From: Azohydromonas lata NBRC 102462
GTDB taxonomy: Bacteria > Pseudomonadota > Gammaproteobacteria > Burkholderiales > Burkholderiaceae_C
Length of the DNA: 60,283 nt
NCBI RefSeq assembly: GCF_001571085.1
Contig: NZ_BCTC01000034.1
Coordinates: 1 to 60,283, forward strand
Reading direction: 5' to 3'
Below the pieces are notes generated by a model. The model saw only the letters and a program-made list of their open reading frames with translations. It did not search any database and had not been told where the DNA came from. The position numbers were made by a program, and so were the translations under genes. Of the stretch, positions 34,668-44,353 are shown one piece after another; within the stretch, counting starts at the first letter, position 1, and each line of letters starts with the position of its first letter.

Positions 34668-35588
34668 ATGGCCGACCCCAAGCAGTGGCACATCGGCCTC
34701 GTCGGCTACGGCGAGGTGGGCCGCATCCTGGCCGAGGACCTGCGCAAGCAAGGCGTCACCGTTTCCGCCTACGACCTCAAGCTGGATGCGCCGGCAACGG
34801 CCGCGGCGCTGGTGGCGCATGCCCGCGCCCATGGCGTGGCGCTGGCGGCCTCGCATGCCGAGCTGGCCGCGCGTGCCGACTTCATCGTCAGCGCCGTGAC
34901 CGCCAGCCAGGCCGTGCCGGTGGCGCAGGCCTGCGTGGCGGGCGTGAAGGCCGGGGCCTTCTTCCTGGACTTCAACTCCGCCTCGCCCGGCGCCAAGCAG
35001 CGCGCGGCCGCACTCATCGACGCCGCGGGCGGCCGCTACGTCGAGGGCGCGGTGATGACGTCCATCCCGCCCTACCGCATACGCGTGCCGCTGCTGTTGG
35101 GCGGGCCCAGCGCGGCCGAGCTGGCACCGCTGGTCAACGCCCTGGGCTTCGACGCCCAGGTCAGCAGCGACCAGCTGGGCGTGGCCTCGGCCACCAAGAT
35201 GTGCCGCAGCGTGATGATCAAGGGCCTGGAAGCCATGGTCATCGAAAGCTTCACCGCTGCACGCCACTACGGCGTGGAAGACGCCGTGATCGCCTCGCTG
35301 CGTGAAACCTTTCCCGGCATCGACTGGGAAAAACAGGCCGCCTACTTCTTCCAGCGCGTCATCGAGCATGGCCGCCGCCGCAGCGAGGAAGTGCGCGAAG
35401 TGGCCGAGACGGTACGCGAGGCCGGCCTCGCGCCCTGGAGCGCCGGCGGCACGGCCGAGCGCCAGGCCTGGGTGGCCGATCTGGCCGACGCCGGCGTGTT
35501 CGGCGCCAGGGGCACGCCGGAATTTGCCCGCAGCCCGGATTGGCGCACCGAGGCCGACCGCATCCTGGCCCAAGTCAACAAGGATTGA
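34668..35588 (+). CDS. NAD(P)-dependent beta-hydroxyacid-dehydrogenase-like protein (DUF1932) of unassigned role
   Basis: This is a 306-residue protein with an N-terminal Rossmann domain (HIGLVGYGEVGRILAEDL, then SAYDLKLD) and FIVSAVTASQAVPVAQA. The C-terminal helical DUF1932 domain (GVASATKMCRSVMIKGLEAMVIESFTAARHYG) carries the conserved Lys-containing helix of 6-phosphogluconate/hydroxyisobutyrate dehydrogenases. It sits inside the operon between ligK and ligI with 14- and 3-base gaps, so it is certainly co-expressed. No step of the textbook protocatechuate 4,5-pathway needs it, as LigC is the pathway dehydrogenase. It might act on an oxo- or hydroxyacid side product. ATG 34668 is preferred over GTG 34662. 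Confidence 0.85.
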   Translation: MADPKQWHIGLVGYGEVGRILAEDLRKQGVTVSAYDLKLDAPATAAALVAHARAHGVALAASHAELAARADFIVSAVTASQAVPVAQACVAGVKAGAFFLDFNSASPGAKQRAAALIDAAGGRYVEGAVMTSIPPYRIRVPLLLGGPSAAELAPLVNALGFDAQVSSDQLGVASATKMCRSVMIKGLEAMVIESFTAARHYGVEDAVIASLRETFPGIDWEKQAAYFFQRVIEHGRRRSEEVREVAETVREAGLAPWSAGGTAERQAWVADLADAGVFGARGTPEFARSPDWRTEADRILAQVNKD

Positions 35589-35591
35589 ACC

Positions 35592-36527
35592 ATGAGCAAA
35601 CCCACCACCGGTGACTTCACCAAGACCGCAGGCTGGCTGGACTGGTACGAGGGCCCCACCAAGCCCGCCTTCCAGGTGCCGCCCGGCAGCGTCGATGCCC
35701 ACTGCCACGTGTTCGGCCCGGGTGAGAAATTCCCCTATGCGCCGGAGCGCAAGTACACGCCCTGCGACGCGTCCAAGGACCAGCTCTTTGCGCTGCGCGA
35801 CCACCTGGGTTTCTCGCGCAACGTGATCGTGCAGGCCACCTGCCATGGCGCCGACAACCGTGCCCTGGTGGATGCGCTGCTGCACAGCGAGGGCAAGGCC
35901 CGCGGCGTGGCCACCGTCAAGCGCAGCGTCAGCGACGAGGAGCTGCAGGCCCTGCACGACGCCGGCGTGCGCGGCGTGCGCTTCAACTTCGTCAAGCGCT
36001 TGGTCGATTTCACGCCCAAGGACGAGCTGATGGAGATTGCCGGCCGCATCGCCAAGCTGGGCTGGCACGTGGTCATCTACTTCGAGGCCGTGGACCTGCC
36101 GGAGCTGTGGGACTTCTTCACCGCGCTGCCCACGACGGTGGTGGTGGACCACATGGGCCGCCCGGACGTCACCAAGCCCATTGACGGCCCGGAGTTCGAG
36201 CTGTTCCTGAAGTTCATGCGCGAGCACGCCAACGTGTGGAGCAAGGTAAGCTGCCCGGAGCGGCTGTCGGTGAGCGGGCCGCAGGCGCTGGACGGCGAGC
36301 GCAACGCCTACCGCGACGTCGTGCCCTTCGCGCGCCGCGTGGTGGAGGAATTCCCGGACCGCGTGCTGTGGGGCACCGACTGGCCGCACCCCAACCTCAA
36401 GGGCCACATGCCTGACGACGGGCTGCTGGTGGACTTCATCCCGCACATCGCGCCCACGGCCGAGCTGCAGCACAAGCTGCTGGTGGACAACCCCATGCGG
36501 CTGTACTGGCCGGACGAAGTCCGCTGA
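35592..36527 (+). CDS. ligI: 2-Pyrone-4,6-dicarboxylate lactonase
   Basis: This is a 311-residue amidohydrolase-superfamily lactonase that opens pyrone dicarboxylate to oxalomesaconate. LigI/PmdD features are VDAHCHVFGPGEKFPYAPERKYTPCDA, QATCHGADNRALVDAL, GVRGVRFNFVKRLVD, VVDHMGRPDVTK and the catalytic Asp of WGTDWPHPN. The length matches LigI (about 290-315). ATG 35592 follows the dehydrogenase stop by three bases, which implies coupled translation. Confidence 0.95.
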   Translation: MSKPTTGDFTKTAGWLDWYEGPTKPAFQVPPGSVDAHCHVFGPGEKFPYAPERKYTPCDASKDQLFALRDHLGFSRNVIVQATCHGADNRALVDALLHSEGKARGVATVKRSVSDEELQALHDAGVRGVRFNFVKRLVDFTPKDELMEIAGRIAKLGWHVVIYFEAVDLPELWDFFTALPTTVVVDHMGRPDVTKPIDGPEFELFLKFMREHANVWSKVSCPERLSVSGPQALDGERNAYRDVVPFARRVVEEFPDRVLWGTDWPHPNLKGHMPDDGLLVDFIPHIAPTAELQHKLLVDNPMRLYWPDEVR

Positions 36528-36595
36528 AAGCGTGAGCAACAACGGGGCGGACGGCGCGTGAGGCGCGCTCCGGCCCAACCAAGGAGACACCGCAC

Positions 36596-37898
<1,303 letters not shown>

Positions 37899-37899
37899 C

Positions 37900-38865
37900 A
37901 TGAGCAACAAGACCATCAAGGTCGCGCTGGCCGGCGCCGGCGCCTTCGGCATCAAGCACCTGGACGGCATTCGCAACATCGATGGCGTGGAGGTGGTCTC
38001 CCTCATCAGCCGCGACCTGGAAAAGACCCGCGAGGTGGCCGAGAAGTACGGCATCAAGCACGTCACCACGGAGCTGGCCGACAGCCTGGCGCTGCCGGAG
38101 GTGGACGCCGTCATCCTGTGCACGCCCACGCAGATGCACGCCGCGCAGGCCATCGAGTGCCTGAAGGCAGGCAAGCACGTGCAAGTGGAAATCCCGCTGG
38201 CCGACAAGCTGGCCGACGCGCAGGAAGTCGTGCGGCTGCAGAAGGAAAAGGGGCTGGTGGCCATGTGCGGCCACACCCGCCGCTTCAATCCCAGCCACCA
38301 GTGGATACACAAGAAGGTCGAGGCCGGCGAGTTCAACATCCAGCAGATGGATGTGCAGACCTACTTCTTCCGCCGCACCAACATGAACGCGCTGGGCCAG
38401 CCCCGCAGCTGGACCGACCACCTGCTGTGGCACCACGCCGCGCACACCGTGGACCTGTTCGCCTACCAGTGCGGCAGCCCCATCGTGAAGGCCAATGCGG
38501 TGCAGGGCCCCATCCACCCGGCGCTGGGCATCGCCATGGACATGAGCATCCAGCTCAAGGCCGCGAGCGGCGCCATCTGCACGCTGTCGCTGTCCTTCAA
38601 CAACGACGGCCCTCTGGGCACCTTCTTCCGCTACATCGGCGACAGCGGCACCTACATCGCCCGCTACGACGACCTGGTCAACGGCAAGGAAGAGAAGATC
38701 GACGTGTCCAAGGTGGACGTGTCCATGAACGGCATCGAGCTGCAGGACCGCGAGTTCTTCGCCGCCATCCGCGAAGGGCGCGAGCCCAACTCCAGCGTGG
38801 CGCAGGTCCTGCCCTGCTACGAAGTGCTGCATGCGCTGGAGCAGCAGCTCAACGCCGACCTGTGA
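37900..38865 (+). CDS. ligC: 4-Carboxy-2-hydroxymuconate-6-semialdehyde dehydrogenase
   Basis: This is a 321-residue Gfo/Idh/MocA-family dehydrogenase that oxidises the ring-cleavage product (as its hemiacetal) to 2-pyrone-4,6-dicarboxylate with NAD(P)+. It has VALAGAGAFGIKHLDGI, AVILCTPTQMHAAQAIECLKAGKHVQVEIPLAD, and the catalytic region GHTRRFNPSHQWIHKKV with WTDHLLWHHAAHTVDLFAYQ. It matches LigC/PmdC in length and order within the operon. Confidence 0.95.
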   Translation: MSNKTIKVALAGAGAFGIKHLDGIRNIDGVEVVSLISRDLEKTREVAEKYGIKHVTTELADSLALPEVDAVILCTPTQMHAAQAIECLKAGKHVQVEIPLADKLADAQEVVRLQKEKGLVAMCGHTRRFNPSHQWIHKKVEAGEFNIQQMDVQTYFFRRTNMNALGQPRSWTDHLLWHHAAHTVDLFAYQCGSPIVKANAVQGPIHPALGIAMDMSIQLKAASGAICTLSLSFNNDGPLGTFFRYIGDSGTYIARYDDLVNGKEEKIDVSKVDVSMNGIELQDREFFAAIREGREPNSSVAQVLPCYEVLHALEQQLNADL

Positions 38866-38890
38866 CCCCTGTGAAACGGAAGTGAGCCTC

Positions 38891-39892
38891 ATGCAGCAGC
38901 GCCGCATCGGTCCCTTCAGCGTCTCGGCCCTGGGTTTGGGATGCATGAACCTCAGCCACGCCTATGGCGTTCCGCCGCCGGTGGAGGAGGGCGAGCGGCT
39001 GCTGCTGCGCGCGCTCGACTTGGGCGTCAACTTGTTCGACACCGCCGCGCTCTACGGCTTTGGCGCCAACGAGACGCTGGTGGGCCGTGCCCTGAAACCG
39101 CACCGTGACCGTTTCACCCTGGCCAGCAAGGGCGGCATGGCCGGCGTCAAGGGCCAGGACGGCGTGACGCGCCGCGTCATCGACGGCCGCCCCGAGACCA
39201 TTCGCCGCAATTGCGAGGACAGCCTGCAGCGCCTGGGCGTGGAGGTCATAGACCTCTACTACCTGCACCGGCTGGACATGCAGGTGCCCATAGAGGAGAC
39301 CGTGGGCGCCATGGCGGACCTGGTGCGCCAGGGCAAGGTCAAGACGCTTGGGCTGTCCGAAGTCTCGGCCGCCACGCTGCGCCGCGCGCATGCCGTGCAC
39401 CCGATTGCCGCGCTGCAGACCGAGTACTCGCTGTGGACGCGCAACCCCGAGATCGCCGCTTTGCAGGCCTGCCGCGAGCTGGGTGTGGCATTTGTGGCCT
39501 TCAGCCCCGTGGGCCGCGGCTTTTTGGCCGGCGGGCTGACTGACGTGTCCACGCTGGACGCCAAGGACATACGCCGCGCCATGCCGCGCTTCACGCCGGA
39601 GAACTACGCGCGCAATCTGCAGCTCTTCGACGGCCTCCAGCGCATCGCCCAATCCCGCGGCTGCACGCCGGCGCAGCTTTCGCTGGCCTGGCTGCTGGCG
39701 CAGGGCGAGGACATCGTTCCCATCCCCGGCACCACCAGCGTCGCGCACCTGGAGGAGGACCTGGATGCGGTGAACGTTTCCCTGGACGCGGACGTGATGC
39801 GCGATCTGGACGCGCTGATCAACCCGCGCACCGTCGCGGGCGGCCGCTACAACGCCGCCACGCAGCAGGAAATCGACACCGAGGAGTTCTGA
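38891..39892 (+). CDS. Aldo/keto reductase at the end of the protocatechuate operon
   Basis: This is a 333-residue AKR of the AKR13-like group. The catalytic Asp-Tyr-Lys-His set is visible: NLFDTAALYG, LASKGG and YYLHRLD. The cofactor segment IPGTTSVAHLEED lies near the C terminus. The start is ATG 38891, 25 bases after ligC, so it is probably the last gene of the operon. A role in removing aromatic aldehydes or semialdehydes is plausible but not shown; it could also be a passenger. Confidence 0.88.
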   Translation: MQQRRIGPFSVSALGLGCMNLSHAYGVPPPVEEGERLLLRALDLGVNLFDTAALYGFGANETLVGRALKPHRDRFTLASKGGMAGVKGQDGVTRRVIDGRPETIRRNCEDSLQRLGVEVIDLYYLHRLDMQVPIEETVGAMADLVRQGKVKTLGLSEVSAATLRRAHAVHPIAALQTEYSLWTRNPEIAALQACRELGVAFVAFSPVGRGFLAGGLTDVSTLDAKDIRRAMPRFTPENYARNLQLFDGLQRIAQSRGCTPAQLSLAWLLAQGEDIVPIPGTTSVAHLEEDLDAVNVSLDADVMRDLDALINPRTVAGGRYNAATQQEIDTEEF

Positions 39893-39940
39893 CGAGGCCG
39901 CGGGCCGGCGCGGTCACGCTGCCGCGCCGCCGTCCCCGGC

Positions 39941-41326
39941 TCAGGCCTCGTTCCAGAGCGCTTCCATTGCACTGCGGAAACGCCCGGCGATGCCGGCGCC
40001 CTGTGCATGCCGGCCGTCCTGGATGGCCCAGCGGCCGGCCACCAGCACGTCGCGCCAGGGCCGCGCGGGGCTGGCGAACACCAGTGCGTCCAGCAGCCGT
40101 GCCGGGGGCACGCCTGCCAAGGCGTCGGCATCGCCGTCGGCCACCAGCGCGTCCGCCCGCGCGCCCGGCGTGAGGCCCCACGACGGCTCGCCGGCGGCCC
40201 TCGCGCCGCCGGCCACCATGGCGTCGAACAGCCGTGCCGCCGTGGACGGCTGCTGCAGCCCCGGCGCGGCGGCCACGTTGCGCCGGCGCAGGTGCAGGCG
40301 CTGGCCGTATTCCAGCCAGCGCAGTTCCTCCAGCGCATCGCGCGAGACCTGGCTGTCCGACCCCAGCGACAGCGATACGCCCGCCGCCAGCCATCCTTCC
40401 AAGTCCGGCAGGCCGTCACCCAGGTTGGCCTCGGTCGTTGGGCACAGCACCACGCCGGCCTCGCTGGCTTCCACCGCGGCGATTTCCTTGCGCGTGGCGT
40501 GCGTGGCGTGGACGAGCTGCCAGCGCGCATCCAGCAGCCCCTGGTCGTACAGCCACTGTATGGGCCGCTCGCCCAACGCGGCCTTGCAGTCCTGCACTTC
40601 CGCCGCCTGCTCGGCAACGTGGATGTGGATGGGCCCTTCGAACCCTTCCGAGAGGTCGCGCAGCGCCGCGAGCGACTCAGGCGCTGCCGCGCGCAGCGAG
40701 TGGATGGCCAGGCCCGCGCCCAACAGCGGCCGGCCCGCCGACTCGATGCGCCGCGCCGCCGCCCACACGCCCGCGGCATCCAGCCGGAAGCGGCGTTGCT
40801 CCGGGCGCAACGCGGGTTGCCTGAAGCCGGCGCGCTCGTAGAGCGCCGGCAGCAGCGTCAGGCCCAGGCCGGCGTCTGATGCCGCGTCCGCCAGCGTCCA
40901 GGCCATGGCCAGGGGGTCATCGGCGTAGGGCCGGCCGTCAGCGTCGTGCTGCAGGTAGTGGAACTCGCACACCTGCGTGTAGCCGCCGCGCAGCAGCTCC
41001 ACGCACAGCTGTGCCGCCACGGCGCGCAACTGCGCCGGCGTGATGCGTTGCGCCACGGCGTACATGCGCTCGCGCCAGGACCAGAAGTCGTCCGCCGATG
41101 TGCCTTCGCGCACCTCGGCCAGGCCGGCGAAGGCCCGCTGGAAGGCGTGGCTGTGCGCATCCACCAGCGAGGGCAGCAAGGGCCCGGCGGCCACGTGAGC
41201 GCCGGGCGGCGCGTCCACGTCCGGCGTGACGGCGGACCAGCGCCCGTCGCGGCCGATGTCCAGCAGCACCCGCTCGCGCCAGCCGCCGGGCAGCCAGGCG
41301 CGCGGCGCCCACAGTTGATCGAGCAT
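39941..41326 (-). CDS. hutF: Formimidoylglutamate deiminase
   Basis: This is a 461-residue amidohydrolase that deaminates N-formimidoyl-L-glutamate to N-formyl-L-glutamate in histidine degradation. Metal and substrate motifs are LVDAHSHAFQRAFAG, CEFHYLQHDADGRPY, GPIHIHVAEQAAEV, VHATHATRKEI, LCPTTEANLGDG and SLGSDSQV. The start is taken at ATG 41326 (LDQLWAPRAWLPGGW). It stands alone here without hutH, hutU, hutI or hutG, which is unusual because hutF is normally in the hut operon. It converges on the aldo/keto reductase gene and diverges from the DUF2189 gene. Confidence 0.9.
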   Translation of the reverse strand: MLDQLWAPRAWLPGGWRERVLLDIGRDGRWSAVTPDVDAPPGAHVAAGPLLPSLVDAHSHAFQRAFAGLAEVREGTSADDFWSWRERMYAVAQRITPAQLRAVAAQLCVELLRGGYTQVCEFHYLQHDADGRPYADDPLAMAWTLADAASDAGLGLTLLPALYERAGFRQPALRPEQRRFRLDAAGVWAAARRIESAGRPLLGAGLAIHSLRAAAPESLAALRDLSEGFEGPIHIHVAEQAAEVQDCKAALGERPIQWLYDQGLLDARWQLVHATHATRKEIAAVEASEAGVVLCPTTEANLGDGLPDLEGWLAAGVSLSLGSDSQVSRDALEELRWLEYGQRLHLRRRNVAAAPGLQQPSTAARLFDAMVAGGARAAGEPSWGLTPGARADALVADGDADALAGVPPARLLDALVFASPARPWRDVLVAGRWAIQDGRHAQGAGIAGRFRSAMEALWNEA

Positions 41327-41535
41327 CCATTTCTCCCCAAAGGCCCGTCCTGCGGCGCAAGGCGCGGGAGCGACAGTTTTCCACGACGGCAACGCATGTT
41401 TTCGCCGCCAGTGGTTTTCCCGGGTCCGCTGTCGTTAGCATCCACGGCAACACGCCGCCGGCCTCTCGCGCATCTCTTGCGTATACGCCAGGCCGGCGTG
41501 CCGGCTTGTCCTTTCCCACCGCGTAGGAGTTCGCC

Positions 41536-42357
41536 ATGGACCACACGCTCGATAGACACAGCCTGGCGCAGGCAGCGCCCACTCCCCGCACGGACGCTGC
41601 GGTGTCCGATGCCGCGGACCCCGAGGTTCGCGCCATAGGCCTGGACAGTCCCTGGCGATGGCTGCGCATGGGCTGGCGCGACGTGATGCGCTCGCCCGCT
41701 CCGAGCCTGGGCTTGGGCGTTCTCGTGGCGGCCGTGGGCATGCTGCTGACCACGGTGGCGTGGAAAGCCACTTACTTCGCGCCGGCGCTGTTGGGCGGCT
41801 TCCTGCTCGTCGGCCCCTTTCTGGCTATCGCGCTGTATGGGCTGGCCCAGCAACTGGAAGCGGGGCAGCCGCCTGACCTGCGTGCCAGCGTGCGGGGCCT
41901 GCAGGCCCATGCCGGCTCCATCGCCATGCTGGGCTTGATGCTGGCGCTGGCCTACATCCTGTGGGAGCGCTCGGCGGCCATCCTGTTCGCGTTCTATTAC
42001 CAAGGCCAGGCCATCAAGCTGTCGCAACTGCTGTCCGAGCTGATGGCCGGCCAGTACCTGGCGCTTGGGCTGATGTTCCTGGCGTCCGGCGCACTGGTGG
42101 CGGCGGCGGTGTTCGCGCTCACCGTGGTCAGCGCGCCGCTGCTGGTGGACCGCCCGGTGGACGTCGTCACGGCCGCCATGACCAGCCTGCGCTGCTGCCG
42201 GCGCAACGCCCTGCCCATGCTGGCGTGGGCCGCGATCATTGCCGGTTTGACGCTGCTGGGCTTCCTCACGGCCATGCTTGGGCTGATTTTCGTCTTCCCG
42301 CTGCTGGCGCATGCGAGCTGGCACGCCTACCGCGACATGGTGGAGCGGGGCAACTGA
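41536..42357 (+). CDS. DUF2189 integral membrane protein
   Basis: This is a 273-residue membrane protein with six hydrophobic segments, such as LGLGVLVAAVGMLLTTVAW, APALLGGFLLVGPFLAIALYGLA and a final LTLLGFLTAMLGLIFVFPLLAHASWHAYRD. This is the typical DUF2189 pattern with WLRMGWRDVMRSP at the cytosolic start. Function unknown. AGGAGTTCGCC before ATG 41536 is a good ribosome site. No linked operon partner. Confidence 0.88.
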   Translation: MDHTLDRHSLAQAAPTPRTDAAVSDAADPEVRAIGLDSPWRWLRMGWRDVMRSPAPSLGLGVLVAAVGMLLTTVAWKATYFAPALLGGFLLVGPFLAIALYGLAQQLEAGQPPDLRASVRGLQAHAGSIAMLGLMLALAYILWERSAAILFAFYYQGQAIKLSQLLSELMAGQYLALGLMFLASGALVAAAVFALTVVSAPLLVDRPVDVVTAAMTSLRCCRRNALPMLAWAAIIAGLTLLGFLTAMLGLIFVFPLLAHASWHAYRDMVERGN

Positions 42358-42449
42358 CGCTTTGATGCACCCGCGGCAGCCGGCGCCAAGCGCGGGCCGC
42401 CGCGATTGCCCATACGTCCATGCCGCTTGCGCCGCAAATGCGCCAGGCC

Positions 42450-43658
42450 TCAATGCCCGTTGGACACGCACGCTGCATAGCGGCGGGGGCATGCGGTGGC
42501 CAGGCCGCCGGCGGGGTCGCTTGGAAAACCCGCGGATCTGAACAACGCCTTCACCTTGGTCCAGGCGTCGTACCAGGGTTCCTGCACGTATTGCCAGAAT
42601 ATGTAGTTGCTGTGCAGCCGGTCGCGGGCGAACGTATATAGAGCCTTGACCGGTGGCGGGTCGAAAGCGCAGCGGTGGATATAAGAGTCCGACTCCACCT
42701 GCATGCCGATGGGAATGCGGCGCTGCACCAGATCGTTGTAAGGATAGACGTATTTTTCGTGATCCTCATCCGCGAGGAACACGTCAGGCGATCCAAACCC
42801 GACTCCCTTGTTCAGCATGTTGTCCACCAAGGCACCGGTGCGCTGGGGCGGAAAATTGATGAATTGAATCACCACGGTACGCGTGAATGCGGCGCGTGCC
42901 AGGCTGTCAATTTGCAGCAAGTTGGAGTAATAGGCGGCCCGATTTTCGTCGCTGACCTCTGAAACCGGCTGGCCGAATGCGGTTTCATTGAGAATGATGC
43001 CCTCAAAATACGGGTTGCCGTCGTAGCGGCGCGCCAGGGCCTTGATCAATAAGGCAAGCCGATTGCGGACGTTGTCATCCCAGAGCGCAATATTTTCTCC
43101 CAGCGTGTCCTTGGAGCTCTTGTACTGGTACACCCCGCCGTCGAAAAGCGGCGCGCGCAGGTAGTCCGGCGCCACCACGCCGGTGCGAAAGTTGCGGGTG
43201 GTCAGCAGCAAGAAAAAGCGCTTGCCGTTGGCGGCGGCCAGGTTGAGGTGGCGGTCTATGCGCTTGAAATTGTAGGCATCCTTGCGCGGCTCAAGCTGTT
43301 TCCAGAAGGCCCGCACCACGATGCCCTTGAAAGGAAGCTTGCGGATTTCATCCAGCCGGGCATCAATTTCATCGTCGGTCGTGTCCGAGCTGAAAGTCAC
43401 ATAATGCCCGGGGTTCCATTTCATGGTACCCGCGGCGGCCTCGGGCTGGAGTGTGCCGGTGTGAAACGGCTGCTCTGAAGTGCCTGTGGAGTATGTCGGC
43501 ATTTGTGCCGGCTTTTCATTGGTTGTTTTGCTGGTCGATGTTTCCAAGGGCAGGCTGGCGCTTGTGTCCGCTGCGGTGTCACCACCGCCGCAGGCATTCA
43601 AGCCCAGTGCCGCCAACAGCCCCAGCACCAAAGTCCAATGTGATATCAAGGTTTTCAC
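42450..43658 (-). CDS. Lipoprotein with a glycoside-hydrolase-like (TIM-barrel) body
   Basis: This is a 402-residue lipoprotein. GTG 43658 is the start (AGAGG five bases upstream); it opens a signal peptide ending AALGLNAC. A Ser/Thr-rich linker (about 25-70) precedes a body with KWNPGHYVTF, IVVRAFWKQLEPRKDAYNFKRIDRHLNLAAANGKRFFLLL, YDGNPYFEGIILNETAFG and IFWQYVQEPWYDAW. The alternation of strands and the NETAFG glutamate recall family-A glycosidases, but no family can be named. Third-position GC is visibly lower than in neighbours, and the upstream 600 bases are AT-rich, which suggests recent acquisition. Confidence 0.75.
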   Translation of the reverse strand: MKTLISHWTLVLGLLAALGLNACGGGDTAADTSASLPLETSTSKTTNEKPAQMPTYSTGTSEQPFHTGTLQPEAAAGTMKWNPGHYVTFSSDTTDDEIDARLDEIRKLPFKGIVVRAFWKQLEPRKDAYNFKRIDRHLNLAAANGKRFFLLLTTRNFRTGVVAPDYLRAPLFDGGVYQYKSSKDTLGENIALWDDNVRNRLALLIKALARRYDGNPYFEGIILNETAFGQPVSEVSDENRAAYYSNLLQIDSLARAAFTRTVVIQFINFPPQRTGALVDNMLNKGVGFGSPDVFLADEDHEKYVYPYNDLVQRRIPIGMQVESDSYIHRCAFDPPPVKALYTFARDRLHSNYIFWQYVQEPWYDAWTKVKALFRSAGFPSDPAGGLATACPRRYAACVSNGH

Positions 43659-44353
43659 GGCAGCCTCTTTGCGAATACTGAAAACCACGTTGGCGCCGCA
43701 ATATTCGGCGCTTTAGGCAAATCAATATCTGCCGCACCGAAACGGTGTTGAATGGGTCAAGACGTAAGAAATGTTGAGACCAGCCTTGCGCTCAGGCCAG
43801 GCGGGCAGGCTCGTTGTCAGGCCAAGGCGGTTTGCTGCACGGTCCCTGGCCGCTTCGAGCAGGCTTCGCAGGGGCGGACGGGAACGGTATCCAGCTCTCG
43901 CGGGCTGGAAACCTTGTGACTCCACAGTGCTTGGTCCCGGCGCAAAATCGTTGAAAAGCAACTCCTTGCGTCCCATACACATCAAGTAACGAGTGGATGC
44001 AAGTTGGTCGCCCTGCATTCGGCCGCAGCCAACTGCCCGCTGCTTCACGGTCACCGGACTTGCGCCGTGCGGCAAAAGTTTTTATTTCTACGGCGCCAGG
44101 GCGGGAAATGTCCTACCCCGCGTGTTCGGGAATGCCCGCCCATTGTTGACAATTGGATCACAGTCGACAAGGTTATTTTCATTCTAATTCGGATGCTGCA
44201 CTTGGCGCATTTGAGTATGAATCCGTGAAAATGTTTGCCGGAAGTATGGTATTTACCGGTAAATGACTAAATGGATTTGAATTCGAAAATATATTGCCTC
44301 AATGGTGCAGGAAAATAAATATCCGCACCACTATGAGAGCAGGACAAGGCAGG
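43659..44353. other. Long AT-richer intergenic region with a palindromic operator candidate
   Basis: These roughly 700 bases between two divergent genes carry no convincing gene. GC is clearly below the window norm, especially 44130-44350. A consensus-like TTGACA is at 44146-44151, without a well-placed -10. A perfect 14-bp palindrome is at 44251-44264. An open minus-strand frame (43722-44075) gives a sequence without recognisable features and was not called. Confidence 0.55.
44251..44264. promoter_or_regulatory. Perfect 14-bp palindrome upstream of the tandem kinases
   Basis: ATTTACCGGTAAAT is fully self-complementary and ends 89 bases before the first kinase start. A degenerate relative, TTTGCCGGAA, lies 18 bases earlier (44234-44243). 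It looks like a dimeric repressor or activator site. Confidence 0.5.

Noticed and set aside
34251-36590. Very long minus-strand open frame (about 780 codons) across ligK-ligI.
   Set aside because: It is the mirror frame of high-GC coding sequence; the plus-strand genes are unmistakable.
43722-44075. 117-codon minus-strand frame in the AT-rich leader.
   Set aside because: No ribosome site or recognisable domain; could be a degraded fragment, but nothing supports a gene.
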